Shown: piece after piece, positions 12,448-28,061 of the stretch | Layout: each line of letters starts with the position of its first letter | How positions within the stretch are numbered: the stretch's first letter is position 1 | Origin: Plantago elongata | Lineage: Eukaryota; Streptophyta; Magnoliopsida; Lamiales; Plantaginaceae | Direction of reading: 5' to 3' | Length of the DNA stretch: 32,517 nucleotides | NCBI GenBank assembly: GCA_036897095.1 | Contig: JAYMSP010001413.1 | Coordinates: forward strand, 1 to 32,517 | Notes under the pieces: generated by a model | Told to the model about the DNA's origin: nothing | Database searches by the model: none | The model's input: the letters and a program-made list of their open reading frames with translations, nothing else | Position numbers and translations under genes: made by a program

Positions 12448-12511
12448 ATCTAAACTGAATGGCGCGAACGTAAACTTGCCATCTAACCTGAATGGCGCGA
12501 ACGTAAACTTG
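12448..12511 (+). repeat. 33-bp tandem duplication
   Basis: Two head-to-tail units begin at 12448 and 12481 (ATCTAAACTGAATGG and ATCTAACCTGAATGG). They share the 24 bases at 12455-12478 and 12488-12511 exactly, apart from one mismatch just before. An older 21-bp repeat lies upstream (GCAACATGAAACTAATTATC at 12373 and 12431). Confidence 0.9.
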
Positions 12512-12875
12512 ACTTCGAAAAGATATCCTCAACACTACTTAATGCTCATGCAGGGAGAGCAAACTCAAGACCACCAAACAGGCAGCTTCAAAGTTCAAAC
12601 ATACTCCCAAAGTGTGTCATATTGCAAGAGTAAACAGAAAAGAAACAGAAAAGCACCCAACAGACTAGCCTTAAACATATACCAAAATGACTACTGCTTA
12701 AACATGCCATTTTGCAAGATTACAAGACGTGGTTCACTTATGAGAAGTATGTGCATCGTTCAGCACGTCATCACCAGCTACCAAGGAGACTCAATCAGTA
12801 AACACCATTGTATAAACTAGACCAAGAAGAACAAACTACAAACACATTAACACCCAGTATACGTGCATGGTTTTC

Positions 12876-12965
12876 TTACCCAACGATTTCAACGAATAAA
12901 TGAACTGCAATGAAACCCAAAGTTCCGATCACTAGAGGCACAATCACGTAGCAAGGAGAAATCAT
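12876..12965 (-). other. Hydrophobic 29-codon open frame, possible micropeptide
   Basis: ATG at 12965-12963 and TAA at 12878-12876 enclose 29 codons. After MISPCYV the sequence is a near-perfect single membrane segment (IVPLVIGTLGFIAVHLFVEI). I recognise no family. Frames this short occur often by chance, so this is only a candidate, or it could be the last exon of a small membrane protein whose other exons I cannot find. Confidence 0.2.
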
Positions 12966-13386
12966 CCTCAGATGATGGCATACTTGAGATGAACCGAAGA
13001 AAAGAGATAATATTGCTCAAAGGAAGTATGGTCGTATTCATATAGATAATCATCCCTGAATACCTATCGCGTCTGTAATCAGACAAATAAATATTTCAAT
13101 TACTATATGCTAACGATAAACTACAAGAATATTTCTATAATTTACACAAAGACTAGCTCTTTGTTTCTAGAATTTTTCCCTACTGAAGGATCAATACTCA
13201 TTACTCAATATATAATTATAGATGGAAATAACCTCAGATAGCTCAAACATTAGCTCCCAATTCAAAGCACAAAGAGGGTACGTTTTTACTTTCCACGAGC
13301 AACATATATCTAGCTTCTTAATATCCGCAGGAAAAAGGAGAAAAAGAAGGAAAACTATGAATATGTGACATCAATCTACGCTATTA

Positions 13387-13483
13387 AGCTAACTTTAACT
13401 AGCACAATGCTCGAACTATCTTATATTGATATAAATAGCTAACTTTAACTAGCACAATGCTCAAACTATCTTATATTGATATA
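13387..13483 (+). repeat. 50-bp-period tandem duplication
   Basis: AGCTAACTTTAACTAGCACA begins at 13387 and again at 13437. The two copies match over about 47 bases with a single G/A difference, pointing to a recent local duplication in non-coding DNA. Confidence 0.9.
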
Positions 13484-14272
13484 CCATCACGCATTTAGAT
13501 CAAAGATCCTTCCAACTAGGTAATCACTAAACCCAACATCTTTCAGGTAACACTGATTTCATCAGAACTTCATGCGCACGTAACTGAAATACGCTAGTCA
13601 GAAAAGAAACTTCCAGGAAATCTAGGTTCGTAAAATTCTCAAATAAGATTGGTTACCAAAACCAGTAATAGAATCCTTCTAACAAATGAGGTAGCCTAGC
13701 TGCACATGAATCTATCGTAAATGTGAAGCACCGATATAACACATCTACACATGTCAAGCAGTAAAATCTAAAGACTGCAAGTACATGGCAGTAAATTAGA
13801 ATAAAACAAGACCAGTTTATGAATAAATATAGCCATAACAAGCGGGCATATATCCAATACAGGCTTTACAGGGCGGTAACGAAACACAGAATGACGACAA
13901 AGTTCATTTATGAATCTTCATAATGATTGTATGAAACCAAACTATGTATGCTACTTTATTTGAGTTGGATTCAGATGATACACGTCCATGAATCAGCAAA
14001 TTTCTCTATCAGTCATGAAATTCTACAAGGATAAAACTACAACAAATACAATCCCACATACAGGGATAAAAGTTCTTTGATGCAGATCAGACACCAGAAG
14101 AAACCATGCCCATTGACCACAAAACTTCTTCATCGGGGGTTCGGAATCTCATCCTCTTATCATTTAATAATATGTGAAAACAAGCAATCGGGCTAGGTTG
14201 GAAAAAACAATTATAAGAATGAAAATGAACAAGAATAGGCATGTGATCCTACCACACAATACGAAAAGTGCA

Positions 14273-15571
14273 TTACTGAGCGCTCTTCTTTCCGTTAGCA
14301 TAGTAGCTGAGGTACCATCGAACAAACTTCTTCAACCCTGTCTGGAGATCTGTCGTTGGCTTATATCCGAACTCCTTCTGTGCTGAGCTTATGTTTGCAT
14401 GAGTAAATTGAACGTCTCCATTTCTTGGTAACTTCATGATCACCCTCTTGGCTTTCACCTTCAGCAGTCTCTCCAAAATGCTCACGAGATCCGAAACAGG
14501 CACAGGAGACGTATTTCCCAGATTAAAAACACGCAACTGAGCTGGCCCCTTTTTCTTGCCACCACTTCCAGTACTCTTCTCTGCAGTATCCAGTGCACCC
14601 AAACAACCCTTCACTATATCATCAATGTAAGTGAAATCCCTAGCCACCGTTCCATGATTAGCAGCTTCAAAGATCTTAATCGACCTGCCCTTCAATATAT
14701 CCCTAGTGAAAAAGAAATAAGCCATGTCTGGCCTACCCCAAGGTCCATAAACGGTGAAGAATCTCAATCCAGTAAGCGAAAGGCCGTAAATATGGTTATA
14801 AGTATGCGCGATTTCCTCCCCAGCCTTCTTAGTCGCAGCATACAAGCTAGCCGGCTGATCAGTCCTGTCCTTCTCAGAAAACGGCACTTTTGTGTTTAAA
14901 CCATAAACAGAGCTACTCGACGCCCACACAATTGCAGGCTGAGGATTCGCGTTCTTACACACCTCAAGCAAATTCACCAAACCAGCAATGTTGCTATGCA
15001 CATAGGAGCTAGGATTCTCCATCGCATAACGCACACCGGCCTGAGCTGCTAAATGCATCACATGAGTAAACGGCACAATATCAAAAAGCTTCCTCAACAA
15101 CTCACCATCATTGATATCCCCCTCAACAATGTACACCCCCTGCCTCTCCAACAGCTCCTGCCTCGCACGCTTAAGCGACGGATCGTAGTAATTATTAAAC
15201 ACATCTATCCCCACAACACCATCTCCACGGCGTTTCAGCGCCGCAGAGACATGTGTACCCACAAAACCAGCTGCACCTGTTACCAAAACAGACACCCCAT
15301 TTGGTGATCTGCTCTTGGCAGACTCCCTAACCTTTTTCTCAAAGATTGGACCTGTATAAGAGCTGGTTCTAAGAGACCTCCTAGAGAGATCTGAGGATGC
15401 AGGTGATGAGGAAGCAGGTGATCTATAGAAGAACACAAAGATCAATCCAAGGAACACAAATGACCAAAAAGTAAGCTTGGCTAAGGAAGAATGACTTCTT
15501 AGCCTATTGTATGGAGATTTCTCCATCTTGAACTTCCCTGGAGTGGAAGGTGTGCCATCAATGTGCTTCAT
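14273..15571 (-). CDS. GAE: UDP-glucuronate 4-epimerase (GAE), intronless
   Basis: This enzyme converts UDP-glucuronate to UDP-galacturonate, the precursor of pectin backbones, in the Golgi. It is one uninterrupted frame of 432 aa, the usual size for plant GAE proteins, which are mostly single-exon. Residues 1-32 are a basic cytosolic tail and 33-49 (LTFWSFVFLGLIFVFFY) a signal anchor of type II topology. A Ser-rich stem follows, then the SDR epimerase domain: NAD-binding GAAGFVG at 99-105, HLAAQAGVRYA at 173-183, SSSVYG at 219-224, the catalytic YAATK at 244-248 and RFFTVYGPWGRPDMA at 270-284. The ATG fits the family N-terminus. A long pyrimidine-rich leader lies on the minus strand from about 15572 to 16050, with AT-rich promoter-like sequence beyond. 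I cannot assign a specific GAE paralogue number. Confidence 0.96.
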   Translation of the reverse strand: MKHIDGTPSTPGKFKMEKSPYNRLRSHSSLAKLTFWSFVFLGLIFVFFYRSPASSSPASSDLSRRSLRTSSYTGPIFEKKVRESAKSRSPNGVSVLVTGAAGFVGTHVSAALKRRGDGVVGIDVFNNYYDPSLKRARQELLERQGVYIVEGDINDGELLRKLFDIVPFTHVMHLAAQAGVRYAMENPSSYVHSNIAGLVNLLEVCKNANPQPAIVWASSSSVYGLNTKVPFSEKDRTDQPASLYAATKKAGEEIAHTYNHIYGLSLTGLRFFTVYGPWGRPDMAYFFFTRDILKGRSIKIFEAANHGTVARDFTYIDDIVKGCLGALDTAEKSTGSGGKKKGPAQLRVFNLGNTSPVPVSDLVSILERLLKVKAKRVIMKLPRNGDVQFTHANISSAQKEFGYKPTTDLQTGLKKFVRWYLSYYANGKKSAQ

Positions 15572-16060
15572 CTGAGATCAAAATCTTGACAACCCACCTC
15601 GATTCTACCCTCTACGAACCCAATCTACCGATTTTCTTGAAACAGGGCTAGCTAGGGTTTGAATGAAATTGAATCAAAATGATGCCAAGATTGCTTTTTT
15701 ACTGCTCTTTTCTTGATTTTTTCACAACCCTTGTGATTATATGAAGGAAAAAATGTACCTTTGTTGAAGTTTTGATCAATGGAGGAGGAAATGAGGAATC
15801 TTTCCTGGTTTCTTTTCTTGGAGGGGACAGCTTGTTGATGATGATGATGATGGGATTGAATTTCTTTCCCTTTTTTCTTTTTCTTTTCTTGTTCTTGATT
15901 TTTTTTGTTTTTTGGGTTATTTGCTTGGTTCTGTTTTTCTCTGTAGCTGGATTTTGATGATTGAATTGATTGAATGAATAAGAGAGAGAAAGTTGAGTGT
16001 GTAGGAAAATGGGAGGAGGGAGATGAATGAGGTGTGAGGAAATTTAAAAGGGATTAAATG
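15572..16060 (-). promoter_or_regulatory. Presumed GAE leader and core promoter
   Basis: On the minus strand this reads as a CT-rich leader (CTCAACTTTCTCTCTCTTATT near 15973-15994) running to the GAE ATG. A TTTTAAATTT TATA-like stretch is near 16035-16045. A possible leader intron runs from GTACAT (near 15760) to the CAG just before the ATG, but that is only a guess. A six-copy GAT microsatellite lies at about 15836-15853. Confidence 0.4.
15836..15853 (+). repeat. (GAT)6 microsatellite in the GAE leader
   Basis: Six GAT trinucleotides in a row lie in presumed 5' untranslated sequence. Its length may vary between individuals. Confidence 0.85.
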
Positions 16061-19000
16061 GAAGAGCAAAGTGGACTAATGACTCATTAGTTGTAGTACT
16101 AATCAATCAATAATCTATCCATATGACAATTAAGGAGATATGGAGTCAAACAAGACTAGAAAGTCTAGAACTAATGGTTGTTGCTTGCTCTCTTGATTTC
16201 ATATTATGAAGGGATTTATTGCATCAGTTATCATACTTCAAACTAGTAGAATATTGTAGGAAGTACACATCACTCTTATTGAGTTAGGTATATCTGAACG
16301 AAGATAATTCAGTGAGTTTGTAATCTTTTTTAAATATGTGACAATTGATTCTCGTCGAGTTATATATCTGGATAGTAAAATTTTATGACCGTGAACTTGT
16401 CTTTAGCATTTGATCAGTTATTTATTTGAATGGAGGTATCCGAAGAAACCTATGTGGTGTGTTTTTTTAGAACACAGTTCGAGCTTCCCGCCTTATTTTG
16501 AATAAGTATATTGGGGGGTTAGCTAGAAAATGAAAAAATGTACGAACGAGTGTAAATGTGAACGTATGATCTAATAACAACACGAATCTAGCTTTCGTAC
16601 AATCAACTTTCAGTACTATTGATTAACGAAGATTGTGTTCAGATAGAAATTAATTTATGATACTTGTACCGGTACATATACGATACTCATACAATTATGT
16701 TAACTAGTTATTAGATTCGTTATTCAACTCTTAACTTATGTGCTATATTAATAGTTTTTTTTTCACGCTACCACGAGTACCATGGTGAGTAGACAACTCT
16801 TGTTGAGGTTTATAGATATTTTCTAACCTAAAACATTTTATACTATCTCTTATTGTTTAAGTGCAGTGTGCAATGCAACATTTAATGCACGTTGTATAAT
16901 CGTATTACAATTTTAAAGTAATATTATAATATGTTGTGGCGTAGAATAATCCGTATCCATAGAACTTATTAGAAAGTTATAGAGACTAGAGTAGAGTAGA
17001 CCAAGCGGCCTGGTTACAAAAATAGGAAGTTTCCCAAATTATGTGTTCAAAAACCCAATGAGAGAGTTAGGAAGTGGGATTATTTGAGATGGGGCTTTTT
17101 TGTTGGAGAAGGTGAGAATGAGAGATTTTTGTGGGGATAATCATCACTAGAGGTTCCTAATTACCATGCCCATTGGATGGTGTGACAGATTTGTGGGATT
17201 TTGGATTCTTAAGAGTCCCTCATTATCTTTATCATTTTAATATTATTTTTATTTTTAAAAAATATTACCACATTTTATCATTTTCCTAGTAGTACAATAA
17301 TGTGTTATGGGTTATTTGGCATACCGCTTCAGGACCATCTTCCCACTCAAATTGATTTTTTTATACATAAAACAGTTCAAACTAATTGAAACAAAAAATA
17401 TTTATTCTATCCCTATTTCTTAAGTTGGCGGTCTCAGAATCTATGATTACTGGCGAATAGGGGAAAAGGTCATAGAGAACAATTTACTTGATTTTCTTGA
17501 GGTTTTCTTTAGGGCCCATTGTATACTTTTACAAAAAAGAATCCTATTCACTACTAATAATATGCCTAAGGGACCAAAGAAGGTGAAAAGATATTGCTCT
17601 TATTTTGGGTAAAAGAAAAAGAAATACAGCGCTCCCTTTGGATAAGTGTGGAGACTTCAACAAGATTGGTATCTAGGTGTAGTATCCAATAGGTTTCCTA
17701 AAAATTAAATCTATTAATTTTCATCTATCATTTAACTATATATTTTATTAAAGAGTTAATAAACATACTTTCACCAATCCAAATAATCATTCTCTCTAAA
17801 ATCATTTTGTAAATTTGAGACATTATTCAGTGTATTAGAGAAAGTAAGGTATTAGTTATTGTTTTAATTTTTATGTAACCAAAAATGTGAAATTTATATG
17901 AGTTACGTGGTGAAGTTGAATTGGACTGAAATGTTGTCGTTATATGTATTTATAGAATTTGAAAATATAAATCATTCGACACGTAGATTTCTTATGTCGG
18001 ATCGATGTATATTTATTTATCTCACTAAATAAGTGCAACCCATATTACAATTGGAATACATTTAATATATTATTGATCAATAAATAAGAAACTAATAAAT
18101 GTTTTTATTATCATTTACAAGACTAATTGCAAATTAGTTTGATGATCACTTGTTCTAGTCCTTGGTGCAATGAAAGGAGTATGTTAATTGCAATCCTTTC
18201 TTGGAAATAGAGATGTGTTAGTGATTAGTGTAAACCTAACCTAATCAAAGGGGTGATTTGGTTAAGAAACTTCAAAGAGAAGGCAAAATCCTACTTTTTC
18301 ACCCCCTTTTTGCCATCTTTTATGCCCCATTTATTGGGTTGTCATCAAGTAAATTGTTACTAAAATACTATACACATATCACATCACTAGACAAACCATT
18401 ACCATAAGCTAACTTCATTTGTAGTCAAATGAGTACCGTTATGAAATTCAAATTCAGACAAAAGAAATCGCCATTAAATACTTTCAAAACGATATTCACG
18501 AGCTAGTTAAAACCAACCCCGAGCTACAAAGATTCTTCAATCTTCATTAACACGGTCGATAATGCTCCTAAGAAGTGTTCAAAACGGGAATGGAGAGTGG
18601 ATTCCGTCGTGGTGCAAAACGTCCTTCGACAGGTTTCGGAAACATGAACGCAACCATAGTACACAACTTGCAATACAAAAGTGTAAAGTTACAATATCAT
18701 TATTAGAGTATGGAGTGACATTTGATCATCTTACATTAAAAAGGATTGTTAACAGGAACCACATGCAACATGTGACAATCCAGTATGGAAGGTGAGATAA
18801 TTTAAGTCTTAAGAACCTTTCTGGTTTTGTAATTTATTTCTGGCATCATGTGATTATCCCATATGGAAGGTAGCACTATGATCCTTCTAACTATTTTCCT
18901 GCACTTTCCTTTTCCATCATCAAACTCTTATTTGAGATGCAGAGATGTATATGCATCTGTCAAAATAGTTTCTGGTTCCCTGCATCACAAGGCCACTAAT

Positions 19001-19573
19001 AGTATAAACACCATCAAGACAAACCGTGCAAGAGTGTTTCAGTTACTGTGTCGTGCAGTGCAACATATAATGCACATGATACAACATTTAAAACATCATG
19101 AGACACTACAACATGTTGTAAGAAGGTAGAGGAAACCATAATTTGGACCATAGATACTTCCAGTTCCAGGTTGCAGCTGTGGATTTTGTAAGAAGGCAAA
19201 CTCAAATGTGCAGTGGCATGCGTGTAATGCATTATAACCCGAAAAACATCATCTGAGAAACTGCTTTGGTGTGGGAGTCTGTAGTGAAGTAAAAGAATCT
19301 GCACAGAACTAACAAAACCAATGGAGTTTATTGAAAATGTAAAGCCAGCATCTGGAACAACATTTATTCAAGTAGCAAACTTACAACTTACATTGCATGA
19401 TGCACTCAATCTACAAAACAATCTCTATAGCAGCACTTACGGTTACAAGCAATCTGGATATCTTGATACATAGTTGAATATCATAATATAATACAAAACT
19501 CTATGCGGCTCACTTCCTTACCGGGTGCTGCAAAATCCTTTTTTCAATTCTTCTGACTTGAACTTGAATTAGT
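16061..19573. other. Intergenic region between GAE and EPSPS
   Basis: About 3.5 kb of AT-rich DNA between the GAE 5' side and the EPSPS 3' end. No protein family or structural RNA was recognised. Open frames at 18562-18795, 18863-19129 and 19014-19304 look random. The last 200-300 bases before 19574 should be the EPSPS 3' untranslated region. An imperfect 31-bp direct repeat is present at 18767 and 18844. Confidence 0.55.
18767..18874 (+). repeat. Imperfect direct repeat, 77-bp spacing
   Basis: Two copies of about 31 bases (18767-18797 and 18844-18874) share CATGTGA and TATGGAAGGT with about six differences. Confidence 0.6.
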
Positions 19574-24182
<4,609 letters not shown>

Positions 24183-24350
24183 TTTCTTGATTTCGAATTG
24201 AACAATTGTGGGTTTTTGATTTGGTAAAAGTTGGTGGCAATTTGATTGAAGAAGAAGAAGAAGAAGAAGAGGGAGTTAGGTAAGGCTGTTGAAAGGTACA
24301 GTGTGTGTTTAGGTGGAATGGTGGCGCTTAGGTGGATTATTATGAAAAAT
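24183..24350 (-). promoter_or_regulatory. EPSPS leader with (GAA)n tract
   Basis: Immediately upstream of the EPSPS ATG the minus strand is a CTT-rich leader; on the plus strand it is a GAA microsatellite at 24248-24270. CT-rich leaders are common in highly expressed plant genes. No clear TATA box is assigned. Confidence 0.45.
24248..24270 (+). repeat. (GAA)n microsatellite
   Basis: Seven to eight GAA units lie in the presumed EPSPS 5' untranslated region. Confidence 0.85.
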
Positions 24351-25339
24351 TACTCGAAAAGAAGAAGAAGAAAAGGGAAATAGAAAAGTTTGCAACATCT
24401 TGATTCCATCTCACCAACCCCTATCCTTTTGTGGGTTGTTAGAGGATACACCATCTCTAGTGGGTGGTTAGTGAGTAGAGTTGAGACGGGTATTTCAATT
24501 TTCGAGCTCGACTTGTAATGATTGAAATCAATCGAGTAAATTGTAGTTGAGAACAAGGTCAACTCGTTAACAAAATGATTAGTTTGTGCTTGAGTTACTG
24601 TGACAAAAGCATGCTCTTTCATTTGGTTTGAACTTTGGTTTGAACTTTAGTTGAATAGATGATCGTTACTTAATTACATATAAATATAAAATGTATATAT
24701 TGACAACTGAACAAGATTTAAACAAACATTCTTTTACTCGACTCGATAAGCAAACAAGCTCATGTTTAGGCTTCGATATGGGTGTTAACGAGCCAAGTCG
24801 ACTGGGGACCTTGAGGAACTCATTCTCATGCCTATTGCAGACACCTCGAATAAACAGAGTCAAATCCTCATGAAGGCTCGACTAGCATCAAAATACCACT
24901 ACCGAATAGTATCATCAGTGGCACTAGTACAATCATTTGTTGTGTGAACCAAGCTTATATTCATCACTCATCCAATCAAGGTCAAGTTAAACTTAAATCT
25001 ACCAGACATTCTTAGCAAACAAGGATGTGGATCTAACTCTGGTGGATGGGGATAGAAAGAAGAGTGTTCAAGTTTGTAATGACATGCATTGAGTACCCAC
25101 ATGCATTCAATAGAAAATGGAAACAGATTGTGACATGCATTCATTGCAATTATCTCGAGACATCAGAAGGTCTAAGAACATGTTAATGAACCAATTTCCA
25201 GACTGTAGATGTAGATATATGTCAATACAGAAATTAGTTCTCGTACAAAATGGGAACTGATTTCGTAACAAGAATATCCAGAAGAATAAACCAAATACCA
25301 ACAATACTAAAAGATCGACGTTTAAAATATTAGACCATA
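24351..25339. other. Spacer between EPSPS and eL22
   Basis: It holds EPSPS promoter DNA on the left and the eL22 3' flank on the right. Between about 24490 and 24890 there are repeated TCGAGCTCGACT, ACTCGACTCG and AAGTCGACT words, a pattern I associate with degraded plant repeats. No element ends were found. No gene is recognised. Confidence 0.5.
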
Positions 25340-27143
25340 TCAATCTTCCTCCTCAGCCTCATTTTCAGCAATATTGAAGTATCTCAATTCATAAACGCTC
25401 CTATCTTTGTTTGAGGCTATCACCCGGAGCCAATCACGCACATTATTCTTTTTTAGGTACTTCTTTGTCAAGTACTTAAGATACCTGAACATCATTATCA
25501 AACAATATTCACTGTGTCATTAGGCGAATCAGATACAAACTAAAAGCAGCAAGAGAAGCTATGACTAATGAAGTTCTCAAAATACATAGAATGTGCCCCC
25601 TGATCCAAAGGGATCAAATTTCATCAAGCTAGCTACATTGTGATTGACAGGAGTAGAGGCTACCCGCTACATTATGTCAAGTACTATGAGATAACCACGG
25701 ATTTCCATAGAGCTCAACTAAGGTAGGTAATACTACAAGTAATTGAGGCATGCACAATTAACTCAAAACGCAAATAGATTCATTGATCAGATTTAAAGAG
25801 GCATATGTGCAAAGGCAATAAATCCCACAAAATTACGAGGAAAACAAATGCAAGCTAGATTAACACTTAATTTGGTCTAACCAATAAATACTGTAATTCA
25901 TGAGCATAGCACCCTATGAAGGTTTTTTTTTTTACATTAAGAAAAAAAGTTCATAACAGTCCCAACCCCAAGCAGGATTCTCTGAGCACATGGTTTGGCA
26001 CCATCTGCCACAAAACTTCCGGCTCGACCTAACCCATTCATTTACTAGCAAAGTAACAATCTTTCTACCATGTGCTAGAACTTCCATCAATAAATTTTCA
26101 TGAATTCAGGTTTATACTCTCCTTTCTACCAATCCAAAATCTGACAACAGCCACAACTTGAAGCAACAAAATCATAAACACAAACCTATATTCACCACAT
26201 GATAGAGCTAATTCCTAAAAGTAAAGGCTAATACACCAACTCAAAATCAACTAGTACTTGAAATCTTCCAAACGCTAAAAGCAGCAAGACCTTTGAGCAC
26301 CTCAACTAACAACCCAAACCCAAGTGTCACCACATTGATCCAGATAAATCCCCAAATTAGACATAACTAATGAATTCTAAATCCTTTCATCACTTAACAA
26401 CAGATAAATCCTCAAATTAACAAGTTTAACATAGATACTAATTCACCGAATCGAAATCGACTACTACTTCAAATCATCCAAATGCTAAAAACCAGCACTG
26501 TAGCAACTCAATTAACAAACCCAGACCCAACTCAATCATCCATATCAATCCCCAAATTCGATATAAACCAGCTCCTCCAACTCATTTCATCACTCAACAA
26601 GCACAATCATACAGACAAATCCTCAAATTAACAAGCTTATTATAGATACCAATTCACCGACTTGAAATCGACTACTACTTCAAATCACCGAAATGCTAAA
26701 AGCAGCACTGAAGCAACTCAATTAACAAACCCAAACCCAGCATTCACCACAATCATAAATACAAACCCCCAAATTCGACACAAACCAGCTCCTCCAACTC
26801 ATTTCACCACTCAAAATCACAATCACACCAGATAAACCCTCAAATCAACCACCTTAACATCGATTCATCACATCAATCAAACACAAATCCAATAAAAATC
26901 TCACCTCTTGGAGAAAGTAGTGTCGCTAACAGTAACAGAGATCTTGGTCTTGTCACGAGTGATTGAAACAGTGTCACCAAGAGCACCAGCTTTGCCTCCG
27001 ACCTTGATTCGCTCCTGAAGAAACTTCTCCAAAGAAGCAATGTCCATGATCTTGTCCTCAACAGGCTTACCGCAATCGATAACGAAGATGGAAGCCTTCT
27101 TCTTCCCAACCTTCTGGGCAGCTGCAGCAGCTCCTCTACTCAT
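25340..27143 (-). CDS. RPL22: 60S ribosomal protein eL22
   Basis: eL22 is a protein of the large cytosolic ribosomal subunit. Two coding exons, 26905-27143 and 25340-25484, join within an Arg codon and give 127 aa, close to the plant family's usual length. The protein begins [20 protein letters not shown] and continues [60 protein letters not shown] and [20 protein letters not shown], which matches plant eL22 including the acidic tail. No frame damage is seen. The coding intron (25485-26904, 1.42 kb) holds a tandem repeat array. Upstream a leader intron and ribosomal-protein-type promoter motifs support an active gene, in contrast to the eL19 copy at 7435-8404. Confidence 0.95.
26190..26870. 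repeat. ~211-bp tandem repeat array in the eL22 intron
   Basis: About three copies. GCTAAAA recurs at 26274, 26484 and 26695, and CAGAYAAATCC-type words at 26401, 26612 and 26829. A 24-base segment at 26453-26476 recurs exactly at 26664-26687. The left copy is the most diverged. The plus strand is A/C-rich, so the eL22 pre-mRNA would be T/G-rich there. Confidence 0.85.
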
Positions 27144-27153
27144 TGTTGGCTGA

Positions 27154-27338
27154 CTGTGAAGAAATGAAGAGCAATTAGGTTATTGTATGAGAGTGTTTGG
27201 TTTACGACTAAAATCGAATAAGACTCGTTATAAAACACCGTAATTGATCGAGTCGAATCACATTTATCATTTTAAAATAAATTCAAGGTTTTAATTCGAT
27301 ATTAAAGTGTTCGGGGTAATAGAGGACAACGGAGTTAC
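27154..27338 (-). other. Presumed leader (5'UTR) intron of eL22
   Basis: On the minus strand CACAG|GTAACTC (donor at 27338) and TTCACAG|TCAGCCAACAATG (acceptor at 27154) would remove 185 bases just before the ATG. Leader introns are common in plant ribosomal-protein genes. This is a prediction from splice-site shape only. Confidence 0.5.
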
Positions 27339-27387
27339 CTGTGATTACCGGTTATTGAGAACGGTGAAGAAGAAGATGATTGATTTG

Positions 27388-27461
27388 TTAGGGTTTTTAT
27401 CAGCTGAGCTGATGATTTGTGGGCTTATTGGCTATGGTGGTTTGGGAGTTTGGTTTGGGCT
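27388..27461 (-). promoter_or_regulatory. Telo-box and site II motifs of the eL22 promoter
   Basis: AAACCCTAA (telo-box) reads on the minus strand at 27388-27396. TGGGCT (site II type) is at 27420-27425 and 27456-27461 on the plus strand. This combination is known from plant ribosomal-protein and growth-related promoters. The placement just upstream of the presumed leader exon fits that role. Confidence 0.6.
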
Positions 27462-28061
27462 CTTCACTCACCAAAAAATTCAGGAACGTTCAGGAACGGG
27501 TGGAGACGACTTTAATATCTTAATTTAAAATAAAAGTTTTACGTACGTGATTTAGTTAGAAGTTATGAACCGATGTTTGATTGTGTATGAAAATGCCGTT
27601 GATTTTACTACTCGTAGATGTGTTTTCTAAGATGATATCGTTGAGCTCAATTATATTTTATACCATACTTCTATTTAAATCCATTGCATACGAGGAGAAA
27701 AAAGCATGAATGTGTTCTTTCAAGAAGAGACCTTTTAATCAATCAAAGACAAATTTGAGATACACCAGTTATTCAAGTGTACAAGCTCAGGAGCATCAGA
27801 ATCTAATTTACCTCCCGGATTTACTACATCCTACAAACTCTGCTCAAATCAAGTACAAAAATCAAACAAAGACTTCAAAGTTTTCATCCTTTTCTTTTAT
27901 TGAAAGAGAAGAGTAACCTAGCCTAAAGCACCTCTCCACTGTGCGTTCACCTGAATCGAGTCCTCTGTTGCTCGTTCATTGTTGTTGCACGAACACGAAA
28001 TGAAAAGTAGATAATACAGAAAAGAAATTACACAAAAAGAAAAATGCTCAACCGAAGATGC
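27462..28061. other. Spacer and transketolase 3' flank
   Basis: No gene is recognised. The right part (about 27700-28061) probably includes the transketolase 3' untranslated region. The open frames at 27307-27528 and 27710-27916 overlap promoter or untranslated sequence and look accidental. Confidence 0.55.

Larger units (their letters stand above)
12225..14272. other. Intergenic region between convergent Tpt1 and GAE
   Basis: It holds the 3' flanks of both genes and several short direct repeats (listed separately). No gene is recognised. An open frame at 12476-12820 starts inside the 33-bp repeat and has no similarity I know. A 29-codon hydrophobic frame on the minus strand (12876-12965) is listed separately. 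Confidence 0.6.

Noticed and set aside
12476..12820. 114-codon plus-strand open frame
   Set aside because: It starts inside a tandem repeat, shows no recognisable domain and has the composition of non-coding DNA.
14654..15307. Plus-strand open frames opposite GAE
   Set aside because: They are antisense shadows of the GAE coding sequence, with no similarity of their own.
18562..19304. Three open frames between GAE and EPSPS
   Set aside because: They overlap each other on both strands, have no recognisable domains, and lie partly in the probable EPSPS 3' flank.
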